NCBI RefSeq assembly: GCF_030409605.1
Contig: NZ_JAUFQG010000004.1
Span: 682,001-746,000, forward strand
Direction: 5' to 3'
Length of the DNA: 64,000 nt
Source of the DNA: Simiduia curdlanivorans
GTDB lineage: Bacteria; Pseudomonadota; Gammaproteobacteria; Pseudomonadales; Cellvibrionaceae
Shown: piece after piece, positions 53,629-63,354 of the stretch
Layout of the letters: every line of letters starts with the position of its first letter
How positions within the stretch are numbered: position 1 is the stretch's first letter
Notes under the pieces: generated by a model
What the model was told of the DNA's origin: nothing
The model's input: only the letters and a program-made list of their open reading frames with translations
Database searches by the model: none
Program-made: the position numbers and the translations under genes

Positions 53629-55119
53629 TTAACGAATAAACGCAGCCAAATCAGATTTTAGTTTTTTCAAATCATGTTTTCGAATGTACATCATGTGACC
53701 CGACTCGTAGTAGGCCATGGTGACATTATCTTGCAGTGACGCCGGCAGCCCCATGTGCGAAAAGTTAAACTCGGTGGCAAAGAAAGGCGTCGCTAAATCA
53801 TAGTAGCCGTTGGCAACAAAAACACGCATATCCGGGTTGCGCAACATGGCGTGCCTTAGCTTGCGGCTCATGTCGAACATATCCTCGGCAAAGTCTTCGT
53901 AGTTCCAAGATTTCACACCACCGCCAAGTATGTGATAGGTAAGATCGCTCTCAAATTTTAGATCAGAGCGCAAATAATCCATAATGGCGGCGGTATAAGG
54001 CCCATGTATCGCCATATAAGATGGGTCGCGATAGCCAGGCTGATCTAGCGCATCCAATTCTTCAGTGACAAAACGGCTATCCAAACGGCCCACGGTTTTG
54101 CCATCTGCCCGCAATAGATTGTGAACAAATTCGTTCAGGCTAATGCGCATATTCTGCTCGCGCACATACTGTTCAGATAAGCCGGTAAAGGCCGACAATT
54201 TTTTAATGACTTGGTCTTTTTGCGCTTGCGTTGCCCAATCGCCCTGCATCAAAACTTGTGCATATTCACCAAGCGCAAAGTCGCGCGCCAGCTGCACGGT
54301 TTTCACGAGGTCTTTTTGTAAATCACTGTTGAGCTTGTTGTGATACCAAGCTGTGGCGGTATAAGCGGGCAACAAGGTTAGCGGCGACATCACTTGGGTG
54401 GGATCATTGGGGTCGTTTTCTATAGCGTAATTTAAGACGCTGGATATCAGCATCACGCCGTTGAAGTACACACCCATCTTTTCACTCATGTGATGGGCAA
54501 CACCGGCCGAGCGCAAGGTGCCGTAACTTTCACCAATCAAATATTTGGGCGAGCTCCAACGCTCGTTGCGCGTCATATAAAGGCGAATAAATTCGGACAC
54601 ACTTTTAATGTCTTCCCACACTCCGTGAAAATCTTCCGCCTTGCCTTCGCCGCCCACGCGGGAGTAGCCGGTACCCACTGGGTCGATAAACACTAAATCT
54701 GTTTTATCTAAGATGGAATATTCGTTATCCACTACTTGGTAGGGCGGCGGCGTGGGAAAACCTTCATCGCCAAATAGCACGCGCTTGGGGCCAAGCGTGC
54801 CCATATGCAGCCAAACAGATGCAGAGCCTGGGCCGCCGTTATAGGCGAAAGTGATTGGCCGAGAACCCGGCTTCTCACCTTTTTTTACGTAGGCTGTGTA
54901 GTAAATGGAGCCAATTTTTTCGTGCGCGTCGTTATAGACAAAGGAAATGCCCGCCGTGGCTTGATAGCTCAGGGTTTTTCCGGCGATAGTCACTTTATGC
55001 TCGGTGATTTTTTGAATTTCTTCAGGAAATAAATCGATGGGTTCATCTTGGCCTTTTTCCTCTGCCCATGTCGTCGCAACGAGCAAGGAAAGAAAAAATG
55101 TAATAAGCAATTTAGTCAT
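53629..55119 (-). CDS. S10 family serine carboxypeptidase-like protein
   Basis: The 496-residue secreted enzyme has a signal peptide (LLITFFLSLLVATTWA) and the S10 alpha/beta-hydrolase layout. The oxyanion region is FAYNGGPGSASVWLHMG, the nucleophile motif LIGESYGTLRSAGVA, the Asp region VANGYYDLATP, and the His region AYYESGHMMYI. It should remove C-terminal residues from peptides in the periplasm or outside. The ATG at 55119 is chosen; a TTG at 55131 would add four residues. Confidence 0.88.
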   Translation of the reverse strand: MTKLLITFFLSLLVATTWAEEKGQDEPIDLFPEEIQKITEHKVTIAGKTLSYQATAGISFVYNDAHEKIGSIYYTAYVKKGEKPGSRPITFAYNGGPGSASVWLHMGTLGPKRVLFGDEGFPTPPPYQVVDNEYSILDKTDLVFIDPVGTGYSRVGGEGKAEDFHGVWEDIKSVSEFIRLYMTRNERWSSPKYLIGESYGTLRSAGVAHHMSEKMGVYFNGVMLISSVLNYAIENDPNDPTQVMSPLTLLPAYTATAWYHNKLNSDLQKDLVKTVQLARDFALGEYAQVLMQGDWATQAQKDQVIKKLSAFTGLSEQYVREQNMRISLNEFVHNLLRADGKTVGRLDSRFVTEELDALDQPGYRDPSYMAIHGPYTAAIMDYLRSDLKFESDLTYHILGGGVKSWNYEDFAEDMFDMSRKLRHAMLRNPDMRVFVANGYYDLATPFFATEFNFSHMGLPASLQDNVTMAYYESGHMMYIRKHDLKKLKSDLAAFIR

Positions 55120-55316
55120 AGGAACACCCAAGAATGTTGGTACACATTAAGAAAGATAACAATGGTTCAACTTTAGACGAATGTCCCGAAAAATGCTTCA
55201 ATAGTCGCTATTAACTGAAAAAGTTCTAATTGTCCTAAGCCTTTGCTCGACAGACGACGGAAAATCGCCTTTAGTATCTTAACTTAACGGCAAAAAGTGC
55301 ATCACGAAGTGCTAAG

Positions 55317-55757
55317 CTAAGGCTGATAGCGCTGCCAAATCTGCGAGCGGCCAACAAAAGAAAAGCCTATAAAGCCGCGCACCTCCAATTGCTGCCCCTG
55401 TGCTTTTAGCTCGGCACTGGCGCTGTAGACTTTGCCATTTTCGGGGTCGAGAATATGCCCATCGCGCCAGCGCGCGCCATCTGGCTTCAACCCCCAGAGA
55501 AATGCCAAACCAATGATCGGTTGATTTTTCTTATCGCCGTCGCATTTGTCACACACGGGATTGGCGACCTCGGGCTCATACAACTCGAGAATCTTGCCCT
55601 GCAGAGCGCCATTGTTCAGGCTTATTTCGATCAGGCTCTTCGGCTTTCCGTTGGCCTCGCCAAAGGTTTGCCATAAACCCACAGGCGACATTTCCTCAGC
55701 CCCGAGTACCGCGCAAGACCAAAGCAGTGCCGCGATCAGTGCGTAGATAGTTTTCAT
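55317..55757 (-). CDS. DUF2147 family exported protein
   Basis: The 146-residue protein has a signal peptide (MKTIYALIAALLWSCAVLGA) and the DUF2147 fold: SPVGLWQTFGEANGKPKSLIEI, CDKCDGDKKNQPIIGLAFLWGL, LDPENGKVYSASAEL and the ending VRGFIGFSFVGRSQIWQRY. The CDKC pair is a family feature. The function is unknown; relatives are small beta-barrel periplasmic proteins. It is the only gene between the peptidase and pckA. Confidence 0.83.
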   Translation of the reverse strand: MKTIYALIAALLWSCAVLGAEEMSPVGLWQTFGEANGKPKSLIEISLNNGALQGKILELYEPEVANPVCDKCDGDKKNQPIIGLAFLWGLKPDGARWRDGHILDPENGKVYSASAELKAQGQQLEVRGFIGFSFVGRSQIWQRYQP

Positions 55758-55812
55758 ACTATGCTCCCGTTAAAAAGTCGTAGATCTTAGCCAATTACAA
55801 TTTAACAAACAC

Positions 55813-55836
55813 AAAAAAGGCGACCCTAAAGTCGCC
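55813..55836 (-). terminator. Rho-independent terminator of pckA
   Basis: Read on the minus strand, GGCGAC-TTTAGG-GTCGCC is followed by TTTTTT. It lies 39 bases after the pckA stop. Confidence 0.85.
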
Positions 55837-55874
55837 TCGTTTGTTGCACCACTTTTTGCTGGTTGCCCAGCCAA

Positions 55875-57428
55875 TTAAGCCTGAGGGCCCGCCGCTTCTA
55901 CGTCGGCAGATACCTTGAACTTTGTGATATTTTTTGCGAATAAGCCCGCCAATTTTGCCGCTTGCTCGTCGTAGGCCGCTTCGTTATTCCACGCTTTGCG
56001 CGGATTTAAGTACTTGGCGTCTACGCCGGCTATGGCCTTTGGTATATCCAAATTTACCGCCGCCAAGTGCTCTGTTTCAGCGCCTTCGAGTGAGCCGTTT
56101 TGAATCGCTGCCACAACGGCGCGAGTGACCGGAATGGGGAAGCGTTTGCCGGTGCCATTAGCACCGCCAGCGCCACCGGTCCAACCGGTGTTAACCAAGT
56201 ACACTTTGGCGCCAAACTCTTCGATACGCTGCATCAGCAGCTCGGCATATTCACGCGCCGGACGCGGCATGAAGGGCGCACCAAAACAGGTGGAGAAAGT
56301 TGGGTTAATACCCGCTTCTGCACCTAGCTCGGTCGATCCAACACGGGCGGTATAGCCGGACAAGAAATGGTAGGCCGCCGCTTCTTTTGACAAGATGGAC
56401 ACAGGTGGTAAAACACCGGTCACGTCACAGGTTAAGAAGATGACGTTCTTCGGCTCGCCGGCGCGGTTTTCTTCTACCCGCAATTCAACGTGCTCGAGTG
56501 GGTAGGAGCAGCGACCGTTTTCGCTCAAGCTGGTATCGCAGTAATCGGCTAACCGCTCTTCTTCGCTGACCACCACGTTCTCAACAATGGCACCAAAGCG
56601 AATGGCATCCCAAATCACGGGTTCATTTTTCTGCGACAGGTCGATGGTTTTGGCGTAGCAACCACCTTCCATATTGAACACAGCGCCCTTGGCCCAGCCG
56701 TGTTCGTCGTCGCCAATCAAGTAGCGCTCTGGGTCGGCCGACAGGGTGGTTTTACCGGTGCCGGATAAACCGAAGAACAAACAGGTATCGCCGTCTTTAC
56801 CGACGTTGGCCGAGCAGTGCATGGGCATAACGCCAGCCGCCGGTAAAAGAAAATTCTGCACAGAGAACATCGATTTTTTCATTTCACCGGCATATTTCAT
56901 GCCTGCTAACAACACTTTGCGCTGGGCAAAGTTGATACATACTATGCCTTCTGAGTTGGTGCCATCGCGCGCTGGATCGCATTCAAAATTGGCCGCATGC
57001 AGGATAGTCCACTCAGCCTTGGCCTTTGGGTTATAGGCTTTGGTGCGGATGAACATATTGTGCGCGAACAGGTTGTGCCACGCGGTTTCCGTGGTGACTT
57101 TAACGGGGATGTAGTGATTTTCGTCTTCCGCCACATGTAGGCTGGAAACGAAACGATCTTTATCCGCCAAATAGGCTTCGACGCGCGACCAAAGCGCATC
57201 GAATTTTGCGCCATCGAATGGGCGGTTTACGTTGCCCCAGTCAATCGATGCTTCGGTGCTGGGCTCTTTTACAATAAAGCGATCAGCAGGCGAGCGGCCG
57301 GTGCGGGCACCGGTTACGGCCAGTAGAGCACCTGTGTTGGTAAGACGGCCTTCGCCGCGTTTCAGCGCCTCTTCAATAAGCTGCGCTGAGCTAAGATCCG
57401 CATATACGGTCGCAGTAGCTTGGGTCAT
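55875..57428 (-). CDS. pckA: Phosphoenolpyruvate carboxykinase (ATP)
   Basis: PckA converts oxaloacetate and ATP to PEP, CO2 and ADP, the first step of gluconeogenesis. The 517-residue protein has GLSGTGKTTLSADPERYLIGDDEHGW (the kinase-1a and metal motifs), RTGRSPADRFIVKEP, FLTCDVTGVLPPVS, and NTGWTGGAGGANGTGKRFPI. Length and motifs are those of the ATP-dependent bacterial enzyme. It is followed by its own terminator. The hslO gene lies upstream after a 293-base gap. Confidence 0.96.
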   Translation of the reverse strand: MTQATATVYADLSSAQLIEEALKRGEGRLTNTGALLAVTGARTGRSPADRFIVKEPSTEASIDWGNVNRPFDGAKFDALWSRVEAYLADKDRFVSSLHVAEDENHYIPVKVTTETAWHNLFAHNMFIRTKAYNPKAKAEWTILHAANFECDPARDGTNSEGIVCINFAQRKVLLAGMKYAGEMKKSMFSVQNFLLPAAGVMPMHCSANVGKDGDTCLFFGLSGTGKTTLSADPERYLIGDDEHGWAKGAVFNMEGGCYAKTIDLSQKNEPVIWDAIRFGAIVENVVVSEEERLADYCDTSLSENGRCSYPLEHVELRVEENRAGEPKNVIFLTCDVTGVLPPVSILSKEAAAYHFLSGYTARVGSTELGAEAGINPTFSTCFGAPFMPRPAREYAELLMQRIEEFGAKVYLVNTGWTGGAGGANGTGKRFPIPVTRAVVAAIQNGSLEGAETEHLAAVNLDIPKAIAGVDAKYLNPRKAWNNEAAYDEQAAKLAGLFAKNITKFKVSADVEAAGPQA

Positions 57429-57700
57429 TTTCTCTCGTCCTGTCAGCGTGATTGCGTTAACTATTTATGGCCGCCCATTGTGTTCGCTGGTTAAGCCAAC
57501 ATAGACGTTCCACAGGTGCGGTCTGTAGCCGCTTTCCCTGCCTGCAGCGGGTGCCCACAGTCAGGATAGCCCCAAGTTCATGCCTGGGTTTTAGTGATGT
57601 TGAGCGAACGCCCAACGTCTTTATGTGTTGCCCTATCTCTAAGGTCGCGCATTATGCCAGAGAACATTCACCGGAGCGATAGTGTTACGTTTACGAATAA

Positions 57701-57716
57701 CCAAACTATAGTTTGG
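57701..57716. promoter_or_regulatory. 16-bp perfect palindrome between hslO and pckA
   Basis: CCAAACTATAGTTTGG is perfectly symmetric and begins six bases past the hslO stop. It may fold as CCAAAC-TATA-GTTTGG followed on the minus strand by TTATT, a weak terminator, or serve as a protein-binding site upstream of pckA. The rest of the 293-base gap shows nothing else. Confidence 0.4.
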
Positions 57717-57721
57717 CAATA

Positions 57722-58633
57722 TCAATGTAAGGTCGGTTCATCACCGCTAAACAATGCGTCTATGTGGGCCTGTTCAAAGCGGTAATGCTGATTGCAAAAC
57801 TGGCAATCAATCGTTATATGCCCTTGATCTGTAAGTATTTCTTGTAACTCGCTCCGCCCTAGCTGAGCTAGCGCGTGCAAACTTCTGGTCTCGGAACAGG
57901 TGCAATCGAACTGCAATTGCGCCGGTTCAAACAGCCTAATGCTGAATTCATTGAATAGCAGATATAATTTCTGTGAATGATCAAGATAAAGCAATTCATC
58001 CGGCTTTACAGTATTCGCTAAGGTAACCACCGTTTGCCATTGATCGGCATTCTGCTCCTCATCGGCTACTAACTGCTTAGGCAATGCCTGCAGAAACAGC
58101 CCGCCAGCGCGCTGACCATCGGCCATCAGCCAGAGCCGAGTGGGCAATTGCTCGGACTGGGTAAAGTAGGCTTCTAGGCAACCGGCCAAGGTAGGCGCCT
58201 CTAAGGGCACTATGCCCTGATAGCGCTCGCCCTTATCGGGGTCGATGGTGATAGCCAGCACGCCTTTGCCCAAAATGCCCTGCAAGCTGGTGTCATCGGT
58301 TAATTGAAATTCGCCGGACTCGGGCGGCCGGACTATACCGCGTATGCCCTTGTGGTGATTGCACTCGGCCATGATCAGGGGCACGGGCCCATCGCCCTGG
58401 GCCTGCAGGGTTATCACGCCATCGAATTTAAGGGTTGAAGACAGCAGCGCCGCAGCCGCCAAGAATTCACCGAGCAGGTTTTGCAGCGGCGCGGGTAGGG
58501 CGTTATTGGCCAGCACTTCAGCGTAACTATCAGTAAGGGTAACCACTTCGCCGCGGATATCGCTCTGCTCAAACAAAAAGCGAGCGATTGAGTCGTTGGC
58601 ACTGGATTCAGCGGTGACAGGTATCTCAGACAT
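57722..58633 (-). CDS. hslO: Hsp33 redox-regulated chaperone HslO
   Basis: Hsp33 holds unfolded proteins during oxidative stress and is switched on by disulfide formation. The 303-residue protein has the N-terminal core (LLGEFLAAAALLSSTLKFDGVITLQAQG) and the C-terminal zinc switch cysteines FDCTCSETR (CxC) and DCQFCNQHY (CxxC). The neighbours hslR and yrfG are the conserved partners. A 71-base gap separates it from hslR. Confidence 0.95.
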   Translation of the reverse strand: MSEIPVTAESSANDSIARFLFEQSDIRGEVVTLTDSYAEVLANNALPAPLQNLLGEFLAAAALLSSTLKFDGVITLQAQGDGPVPLIMAECNHHKGIRGIVRPPESGEFQLTDDTSLQGILGKGVLAITIDPDKGERYQGIVPLEAPTLAGCLEAYFTQSEQLPTRLWLMADGQRAGGLFLQALPKQLVADEEQNADQWQTVVTLANTVKPDELLYLDHSQKLYLLFNEFSIRLFEPAQLQFDCTCSETRSLHALAQLGRSELQEILTDQGHITIDCQFCNQHYRFEQAHIDALFSGDEPTLH

Positions 58634-58704
58634 GGGAAAAGACCACTAAGCAAAAAGGCTATTTTAACCCCGTCAACTCAGTATAGGCACCTAGTGGCGG
58701 CCTA

Positions 58705-59118
58705 TTAACCCTCATCCACAACTTTACGCACGAAACGGTGAATTTGCCGGCGCTGTTTCTTGTTCGGCCGGCCTTCTGTGTGAATTTCCCCGGCATTGGC
58801 CTTGCGCAAGGCGGCATCCTCACTGCGCAATTTCAGGCTCGCGTCTGTCTCTTGGTACAGGAGCGCCGCCTCCGGCGCGCCCCGGCGCTGATCTGACAGC
58901 GCCAGCACTTCTACCTCTTGTTCGTCAAAACCACGCCGAATCGTCAACATCATACCCACGGCAATCTCTTTGCTAACCTTAGGCCTGTCGCCATCGACTT
59001 TTACCTTACCGCCTTCGACCGCCGCCTTGGCTAGACTGCGGGTTTTAAAAAAACGCGCCGCCCAAAGCCATTTATCTAAACGCAACTTATCCACCCTTGG
59101 CACCTGTTCCGATGTCAT
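58705..59118 (-). CDS. hslR: Ribosome-associated heat shock protein Hsp15
   Basis: Hsp15 binds 50S subunits that carry a stalled nascent chain. The 137-residue basic protein has an S4 RNA-binding domain at the start: LRLDKWLWAARFFKTRSLAKAAVEGGKVKVDGDRPK. The C-terminus is basic (GRPNKKQRRQIHRFVRK), as in the family. It overlaps yrfG by 32 bases and precedes hslO, the order seen in E. coli. Confidence 0.94.
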   Translation of the reverse strand: MTSEQVPRVDKLRLDKWLWAARFFKTRSLAKAAVEGGKVKVDGDRPKVSKEIAVGMMLTIRRGFDEQEVEVLALSDQRRGAPEAALLYQETDASLKLRSEDAALRKANAGEIHTEGRPNKKQRRQIHRFVRKVVDEG

Positions 59119-59815
59119 TATTGGCGCGACTTATATGCGCCACTGAAGCGTTTAAGCCAGCAAACAGTTCATCGAAATGGTCGATGGATGGGTAGTCATC
59201 AATACGCCGATGGATTTGACTGTCGGGCTGATGAATACACAATAAATGTCCGATGCCGAAGGTTTTAGCCGAGTCTAAGATGCGCACGGTATCATCGATA
59301 AACAGGGCGTTTTGCGCTGTGAATTTTTCTTTCTTTACCAACTCGCACCAAAACGCCTGTGCCTCTTTCGGCTCCTTAAACTCATGGCTTGAAATAATAA
59401 TATCTAGCCATTTATCGAGCGCCGTCACCTCAAGTTTCAACGACAAACTTTGAGGGTGCGCATTGGTAATTAAAATCACTTTCTTTTTTGCGGCCTTTAA
59501 CAACTGTAAAAATTCCGCCACGTGAGGCCGCACCTGAATTTTATGTTTTATTTCATCTTTTAGCGCGCGTATATCCAACTGCAGCGTTTGCGACCAGTAC
59601 TCTAAGCAATACCAATTTAACGTGCCCTCCTGACCTTTAATACACGACGTCAAATAGTCGCGGGCTTCGGCGTCAGAAACATTGTGGATAGCGGCGTAGC
59701 GCAGCGGCAGATGGGTTAACCAAAAGTAGTTATCGAAGTGCAGGTCGAGCAAGGTGCCGTCCATATCCAGTAGCACGGTATCGATGGCATTCCAATCTAG
59801 GTTAATGGCTTGCAT
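59087..59815 (-). CDS. yrfG: HAD family GMP/IMP nucleotidase YrfG
   Basis: The 242-residue HAD hydrolase has motif I VLLDMDGTLLDLHFDNYFW (with DNYFW typical of YrfG), motif II ILITNAHPQSL, the Lys region KEPKEAQAFW, and motif IV LFIDDTVRILDSA. YrfG removes phosphate from purine nucleotides. It is the first gene of the yrfG-hslR-hslO group. The ATG at 59815 is the family-typical start. Confidence 0.92.
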   Translation of the reverse strand: MQAINLDWNAIDTVLLDMDGTLLDLHFDNYFWLTHLPLRYAAIHNVSDAEARDYLTSCIKGQEGTLNWYCLEYWSQTLQLDIRALKDEIKHKIQVRPHVAEFLQLLKAAKKKVILITNAHPQSLSLKLEVTALDKWLDIIISSHEFKEPKEAQAFWCELVKKEKFTAQNALFIDDTVRILDSAKTFGIGHLLCIHQPDSQIHRRIDDYPSIDHFDELFAGLNASVAHISRANNDIGTGAKGG

Positions 59816-59934
59816 AAAAAGGCTTTACATTTTCTGGCGAATTAGGGAATTCAAGCTACGCAATATAGCAGCTAAAGACAACTCGATCGAAATTTTTCAA
59901 CGCCATTCAATAGGAATTTGATACAAGGCTGTTA

Positions 59935-61170
59935 TCAAGAACCGGCACGGTAGACCCTATAGGTGTTCTTCCCTGCAGCCTTGGCCTGGTAAACTGCCAG
60001 ATCCGCCTTTTTAATAACCCCATCGATGGTCTCATGAAAGCCATCGGATATGGCCAAACCAAGGCTAGCACCGGCCTGATGGCTGTGATCACCCAATTGG
60101 ATTTTTGGCTGTAGTGCAGCCAGAATGTTTTCACACAGCGCCTCACCCTGCGCCCGATCATTAAGCTCAAGTAGTATCACGGTAAACTCATCGCCACCCA
60201 AACGACACACTACATCCATATCCCGCACCGCATTTCGGGTTCGGTCTGCAACAATTTTTAACAGCCAATCACCCCGATCGTGGCCTAAGTTATCGTTTAC
60301 CCATTTAAAATTATCTAAATCAATAAAGACCAAGCCAAAAAATAATTTGTTGATACGCGCGTGAGCAATGGCGCGCGCGAGCTTCTCCATAAACAGCCGC
60401 CTATTCGGCAAGCCTGTAAGGGTGTCGAAGTAGGCCAGCTTTTCCAGTGCCACCTTATCTTCTTCCAGCCGGCTAAGCATGCTATTGAACGCATCCACCG
60501 TATCCCCTAACTCGTCTGGGGAGGTCTTCACCGCGCGTACCGTGTAATCACTCTGCTTGCCAATAAGGCGAGCAACCTCACCGAGATGCACAATCGGCAG
60601 GTAAATTTTTTGCTGTAGCGGGCGCGTCAAAAAAAAGGCAAACAGACTGGCCAGCACACTAATGATTAACAAACTCAACGCCACCCGTTTAACCCTTTTG
60701 AGTAGCGGTTTAAAGCTTCCAACCACGGAGAGATAGCCCAGTGTTGTTGCCTGACTGACGACGGGAAGCACCAAGAGAAATTCATTATCTGTAACGAAAA
60801 CTGGCTCGGCTAAGGCTTCTTTATAACATTGAACGTCAGCGATCTTTGCAGACGATTGCCATTGCGCGATAGCCTGATTGGTTTCTAACGAATACAAACA
60901 GGCTGCTTGCACCCCCTCAACCAAAACAAAAGATTGCAAATTTTCCAGGGCGCGCTTTTTATCGCGAAAGGCCACGGCGGCGCTACTTCGCTGCGCGGTG
61001 ACCTGTGCAACCGCTGAAATATTGGCCAACATCTCCTGCTGTTGATGACGCATGTCATAGGTAATAAAAGCGAGGCCAGACAAGCAAACAGCCAGCACCA
61101 TGGTAACAATGATAACGGCCAGAATTTTTTGCCTCACGCCAAGTTTTGCAAACCACTGACTCACAATCAT
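59935..61170 (-). CDS. Membrane diguanylate cyclase (HAMP-GGDEF)
   Basis: The 411-residue protein has a first helix (about residues 16-35), a periplasmic domain of the CHASE8 type with YSLETNQAIAQW, a second helix (ALSLLIISVLASLFAFFL), a HAMP segment and a C-terminal GGDEF domain. The active motif is intact (RLGGDEFTVILLE), and an inhibitory RxxD site (RDMD) lies five residues before it, so product inhibition is expected. It should make c-di-GMP in response to a periplasmic signal. AGGGTAG precedes the ATG. It is divergent from cysQ. Confidence 0.92.
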   Translation of the reverse strand: MIVSQWFAKLGVRQKILAVIIVTMVLAVCLSGLAFITYDMRHQQQEMLANISAVAQVTAQRSSAAVAFRDKKRALENLQSFVLVEGVQAACLYSLETNQAIAQWQSSAKIADVQCYKEALAEPVFVTDNEFLLVLPVVSQATTLGYLSVVGSFKPLLKRVKRVALSLLIISVLASLFAFFLTRPLQQKIYLPIVHLGEVARLIGKQSDYTVRAVKTSPDELGDTVDAFNSMLSRLEEDKVALEKLAYFDTLTGLPNRRLFMEKLARAIAHARINKLFFGLVFIDLDNFKWVNDNLGHDRGDWLLKIVADRTRNAVRDMDVVCRLGGDEFTVILLELNDRAQGEALCENILAALQPKIQLGDHSHQAGASLGLAISDGFHETIDGVIKKADLAVYQAKAAGKNTYRVYRAGS

Positions 61171-61230
61171 CTACCCTAATTGATGTGCCTAATTGAGTTA
61201 GAATAGCTCAACATCACTGGAGCTCTTACT

Positions 61231-62073
61231 TTGCAGCCGCTAACACAACAACATTTCCTGGCCTTAGAACCACAATTGAACCAACTGGCGCGCGCTGCAG
61301 GTGCTGCCATCATGGCGGTTTATCAACGCAGCGAAGCGCTGGATGTGACGCACAAGGCCGACAGCTCACCACTCACAGAAGCAGATCTAGCCGCCCATCA
61401 CATACTTGTCAAAGGCCTAGCCCCTTTGTTGGACGAGGTACCGGTTTTGTCTGAAGAATCTCAACTACCGAGCTATGATGTGCGCGGCAGCTGGCACCGC
61501 TACTGGCTGATTGACCCGCTCGATGGCACCAAAGAGTTCGTCAACCGCAACGGCGAATTTACCGTTAATATCGCGTTAATTGACGATGGCGCGCCGGTAT
61601 TAGGGGTGGTTTATGTGCCCTGCAAAGATGTGATGTATATGGGTAACTACCTAACCGGCGCATTTAAAGATACTGGCTCCGGCCCAGTCGCCATCCACTG
61701 CCGCCAGGTGGATGCGGCGTTGAAAGCCGACCAGCCCATCGCCTTAGTGGCCAGCCGTAACCACGGTGCAAAGGCCGTCGATCAGCTCATGCAGAAACTC
61801 GAGAAACTAACCGGTAAACCTGTGCAGACCCGCAACATGGGTTCCTCCCTGAAGTTGTGTTTGGTCGCCGAGGGGCTAGCCGACCTCTACCCGCGGCTCG
61901 CGCCCACCAGCGAGTGGGATACCGCAGCGGCTCAGGCCATCGTCGAAGCGGCCGGCGGCGTTGTGGTAGACACCGACTTTAAAATTCTGCGCTACAACCA
62001 AAAATCCGACATTTTGAACCCCTTTTTCTATGTCATAGGCGACACTCGCTACCCTTGGCAAAACCTCCTTTAG
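61231..62073 (+). CDS. cysQ: 3'(2'),5'-bisphosphate nucleotidase CysQ
   Basis: CysQ degrades PAP (adenosine 3',5'-bisphosphate), a by-product of sulfate assimilation. The 280-residue protein has the inositol-monophosphatase fold with the metal motifs LSEESQ, WLIDPLDGTKEF and SEWDTAAAQAIVEAAGG. The start is a TTG at 61231 with GGAG eight bases upstream; no in-frame ATG lies close. The gene stands alone on this strand, divergent from the cyclase gene. Confidence 0.92.
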   Translation: MQPLTQQHFLALEPQLNQLARAAGAAIMAVYQRSEALDVTHKADSSPLTEADLAAHHILVKGLAPLLDEVPVLSEESQLPSYDVRGSWHRYWLIDPLDGTKEFVNRNGEFTVNIALIDDGAPVLGVVYVPCKDVMYMGNYLTGAFKDTGSGPVAIHCRQVDAALKADQPIALVASRNHGAKAVDQLMQKLEKLTGKPVQTRNMGSSLKLCLVAEGLADLYPRLAPTSEWDTAAAQAIVEAAGGVVVDTDFKILRYNQKSDILNPFFYVIGDTRYPWQNLL

Positions 62074-62218
62074 CGCAGCTTAGAGCCGATTTGCGCCAAT
62101 TGCCCTCTATACAAATAACCGAATGGTCTGGATAAACTCAGGCCATTGGCGAGCTTTTAACTATGCTTGTTCAGTGACAGATCAATTGATGATCTCTGTA
62201 TTGAAGGAAAGCTAATTT

Positions 62219-62434
62219 ATGTCTCGACAAAAACATGAGTGCCATATCGGCGTCGGCTACAACCGCACCAGCAGGCTAAAAGAAAAACTCATTAAGGAAA
62301 TTACAGGCTTTGAGCGGCAACTCGATGCGCTGCGCATGAAGAGCGGGCCGGTGGACTTTTCAATGCTGCAAACCTACAAAGAGATGATCGCCTGCCGGCA
62401 AAATGTATTGAAGTCGCTACCGCGCGAGCGCTAA
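62219..62434 (+). CDS. Small hypothetical protein
   Basis: The 71-residue basic protein starts MSRQKHECHIGVGYNRTSRLKEKLIKEITGFERQLDAL. It is predicted to be mostly helical after the first 18 residues. No family is recognised. AAGGAAAGC stands at good distance before the ATG, and its codon use resembles the neighbours, so it is likely to be expressed. It lies 145 bases after cysQ. Confidence 0.6.
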   Translation: MSRQKHECHIGVGYNRTSRLKEKLIKEITGFERQLDALRMKSGPVDFSMLQTYKEMIACRQNVLKSLPRER

Positions 62435-62448
62435 ACATCCAGTAGGCA

Positions 62449-63315
62449 CTAAGCCGGTGGTCTTGGGCTTACAGGTGTATCTGGGTCGCCCAACCACAAA
62501 ATAACGCAGGCGCTAATCACCACCAAGGCGGTACCGATAAAGCTCCACAGGCTCGGCAGCTCGAGCCAAAACAGCCAGCCCCAGGCGCCGGCGAACACCA
62601 CGCTCATATAAGACACCGGCGATAAAACACTGGGCTTGGCGGCTCGATAGGCCAAGGTATAAAGCCAGAGCGCTAGCGCCAAGCCTAAACCCAATACTAA
62701 AAGCAACAACCAAACCCAAAGCGGGGCGCTGGTCGCGGTGTAAATGGCCATAGGCGCGCTCACCAATAGAGCAATGGTGAAATAGTAGAGCAGCACCGTG
62801 GTGTTAGATTCCGTTTTCGTGAGCAGGCGTGTGGTTATCATAGATGCCGCCATCATCCAGGCAGCGGAAAAACCTACCAAATGCCAAATATTCAGGTTCG
62901 CTGGCGAAGGTCGCAGAATCACTAAAACCCCAGCAAAACCAATAGCCAGAGGCCACCAGCGCTTACTCGGCACCCGAATGCCCAGAAACCACAAGGCTAA
63001 CAAGGGCACGAGCAAGGGCGCGCTGTTGCGCAGTAAAGTGGCATCTATTAAGGGCACATGCAAAATAGCGGAATAGTAGGCATAAAAAGCCCCCAAGCCG
63101 GCTAAGCCACGCCCCAGGTGCAGCCCCAAGCGCTGAGTTTGAAATGCGCCAGTGCCGCGTTTTATCAGTAGGGGTAAATACAAACAAAAGCCAACCAAAT
63201 ATTGGCTAAATACCACCATATGGACAGATACATGCTGTGCCGCGAGTTTCGACCCGGCAGCGACAAGGCTCGCGACAAAAGACGTCAACAGTGAAAACGC
63301 GATGGCACGTTGCAA
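62449..63315 (-). CDS. EamA/DMT family transporter
   Basis: The 288-residue inner-membrane protein has ten predicted helices in two EamA repeats. The first contains GRGLAGLGAFYAYYSAILHVPLIDATLLRNSAPLLVPLLA; the second has PSVLSPVSYMSVVFAGAWGWLFWLELPS. The family exports metabolites such as amino acids; the substrate is not known. The start is a TTG at 63315 with a weak ribosome site, since later ATG codons would cut into the first helices. It follows the binding-protein gene by 39 bases and may share its transcript. Confidence 0.85.
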   Translation of the reverse strand: MQRAIAFSLLTSFVASLVAAGSKLAAQHVSVHMVVFSQYLVGFCLYLPLLIKRGTGAFQTQRLGLHLGRGLAGLGAFYAYYSAILHVPLIDATLLRNSAPLLVPLLALWFLGIRVPSKRWWPLAIGFAGVLVILRPSPANLNIWHLVGFSAAWMMAASMITTRLLTKTESNTTVLLYYFTIALLVSAPMAIYTATSAPLWVWLLLLVLGLGLALALWLYTLAYRAAKPSVLSPVSYMSVVFAGAWGWLFWLELPSLWSFIGTALVVISACVILWLGDPDTPVSPRPPA

Positions 63316-63354
63316 ATCAGATGAGAAAATAGTAGGCGCCCTAGCTAGAAAAAA

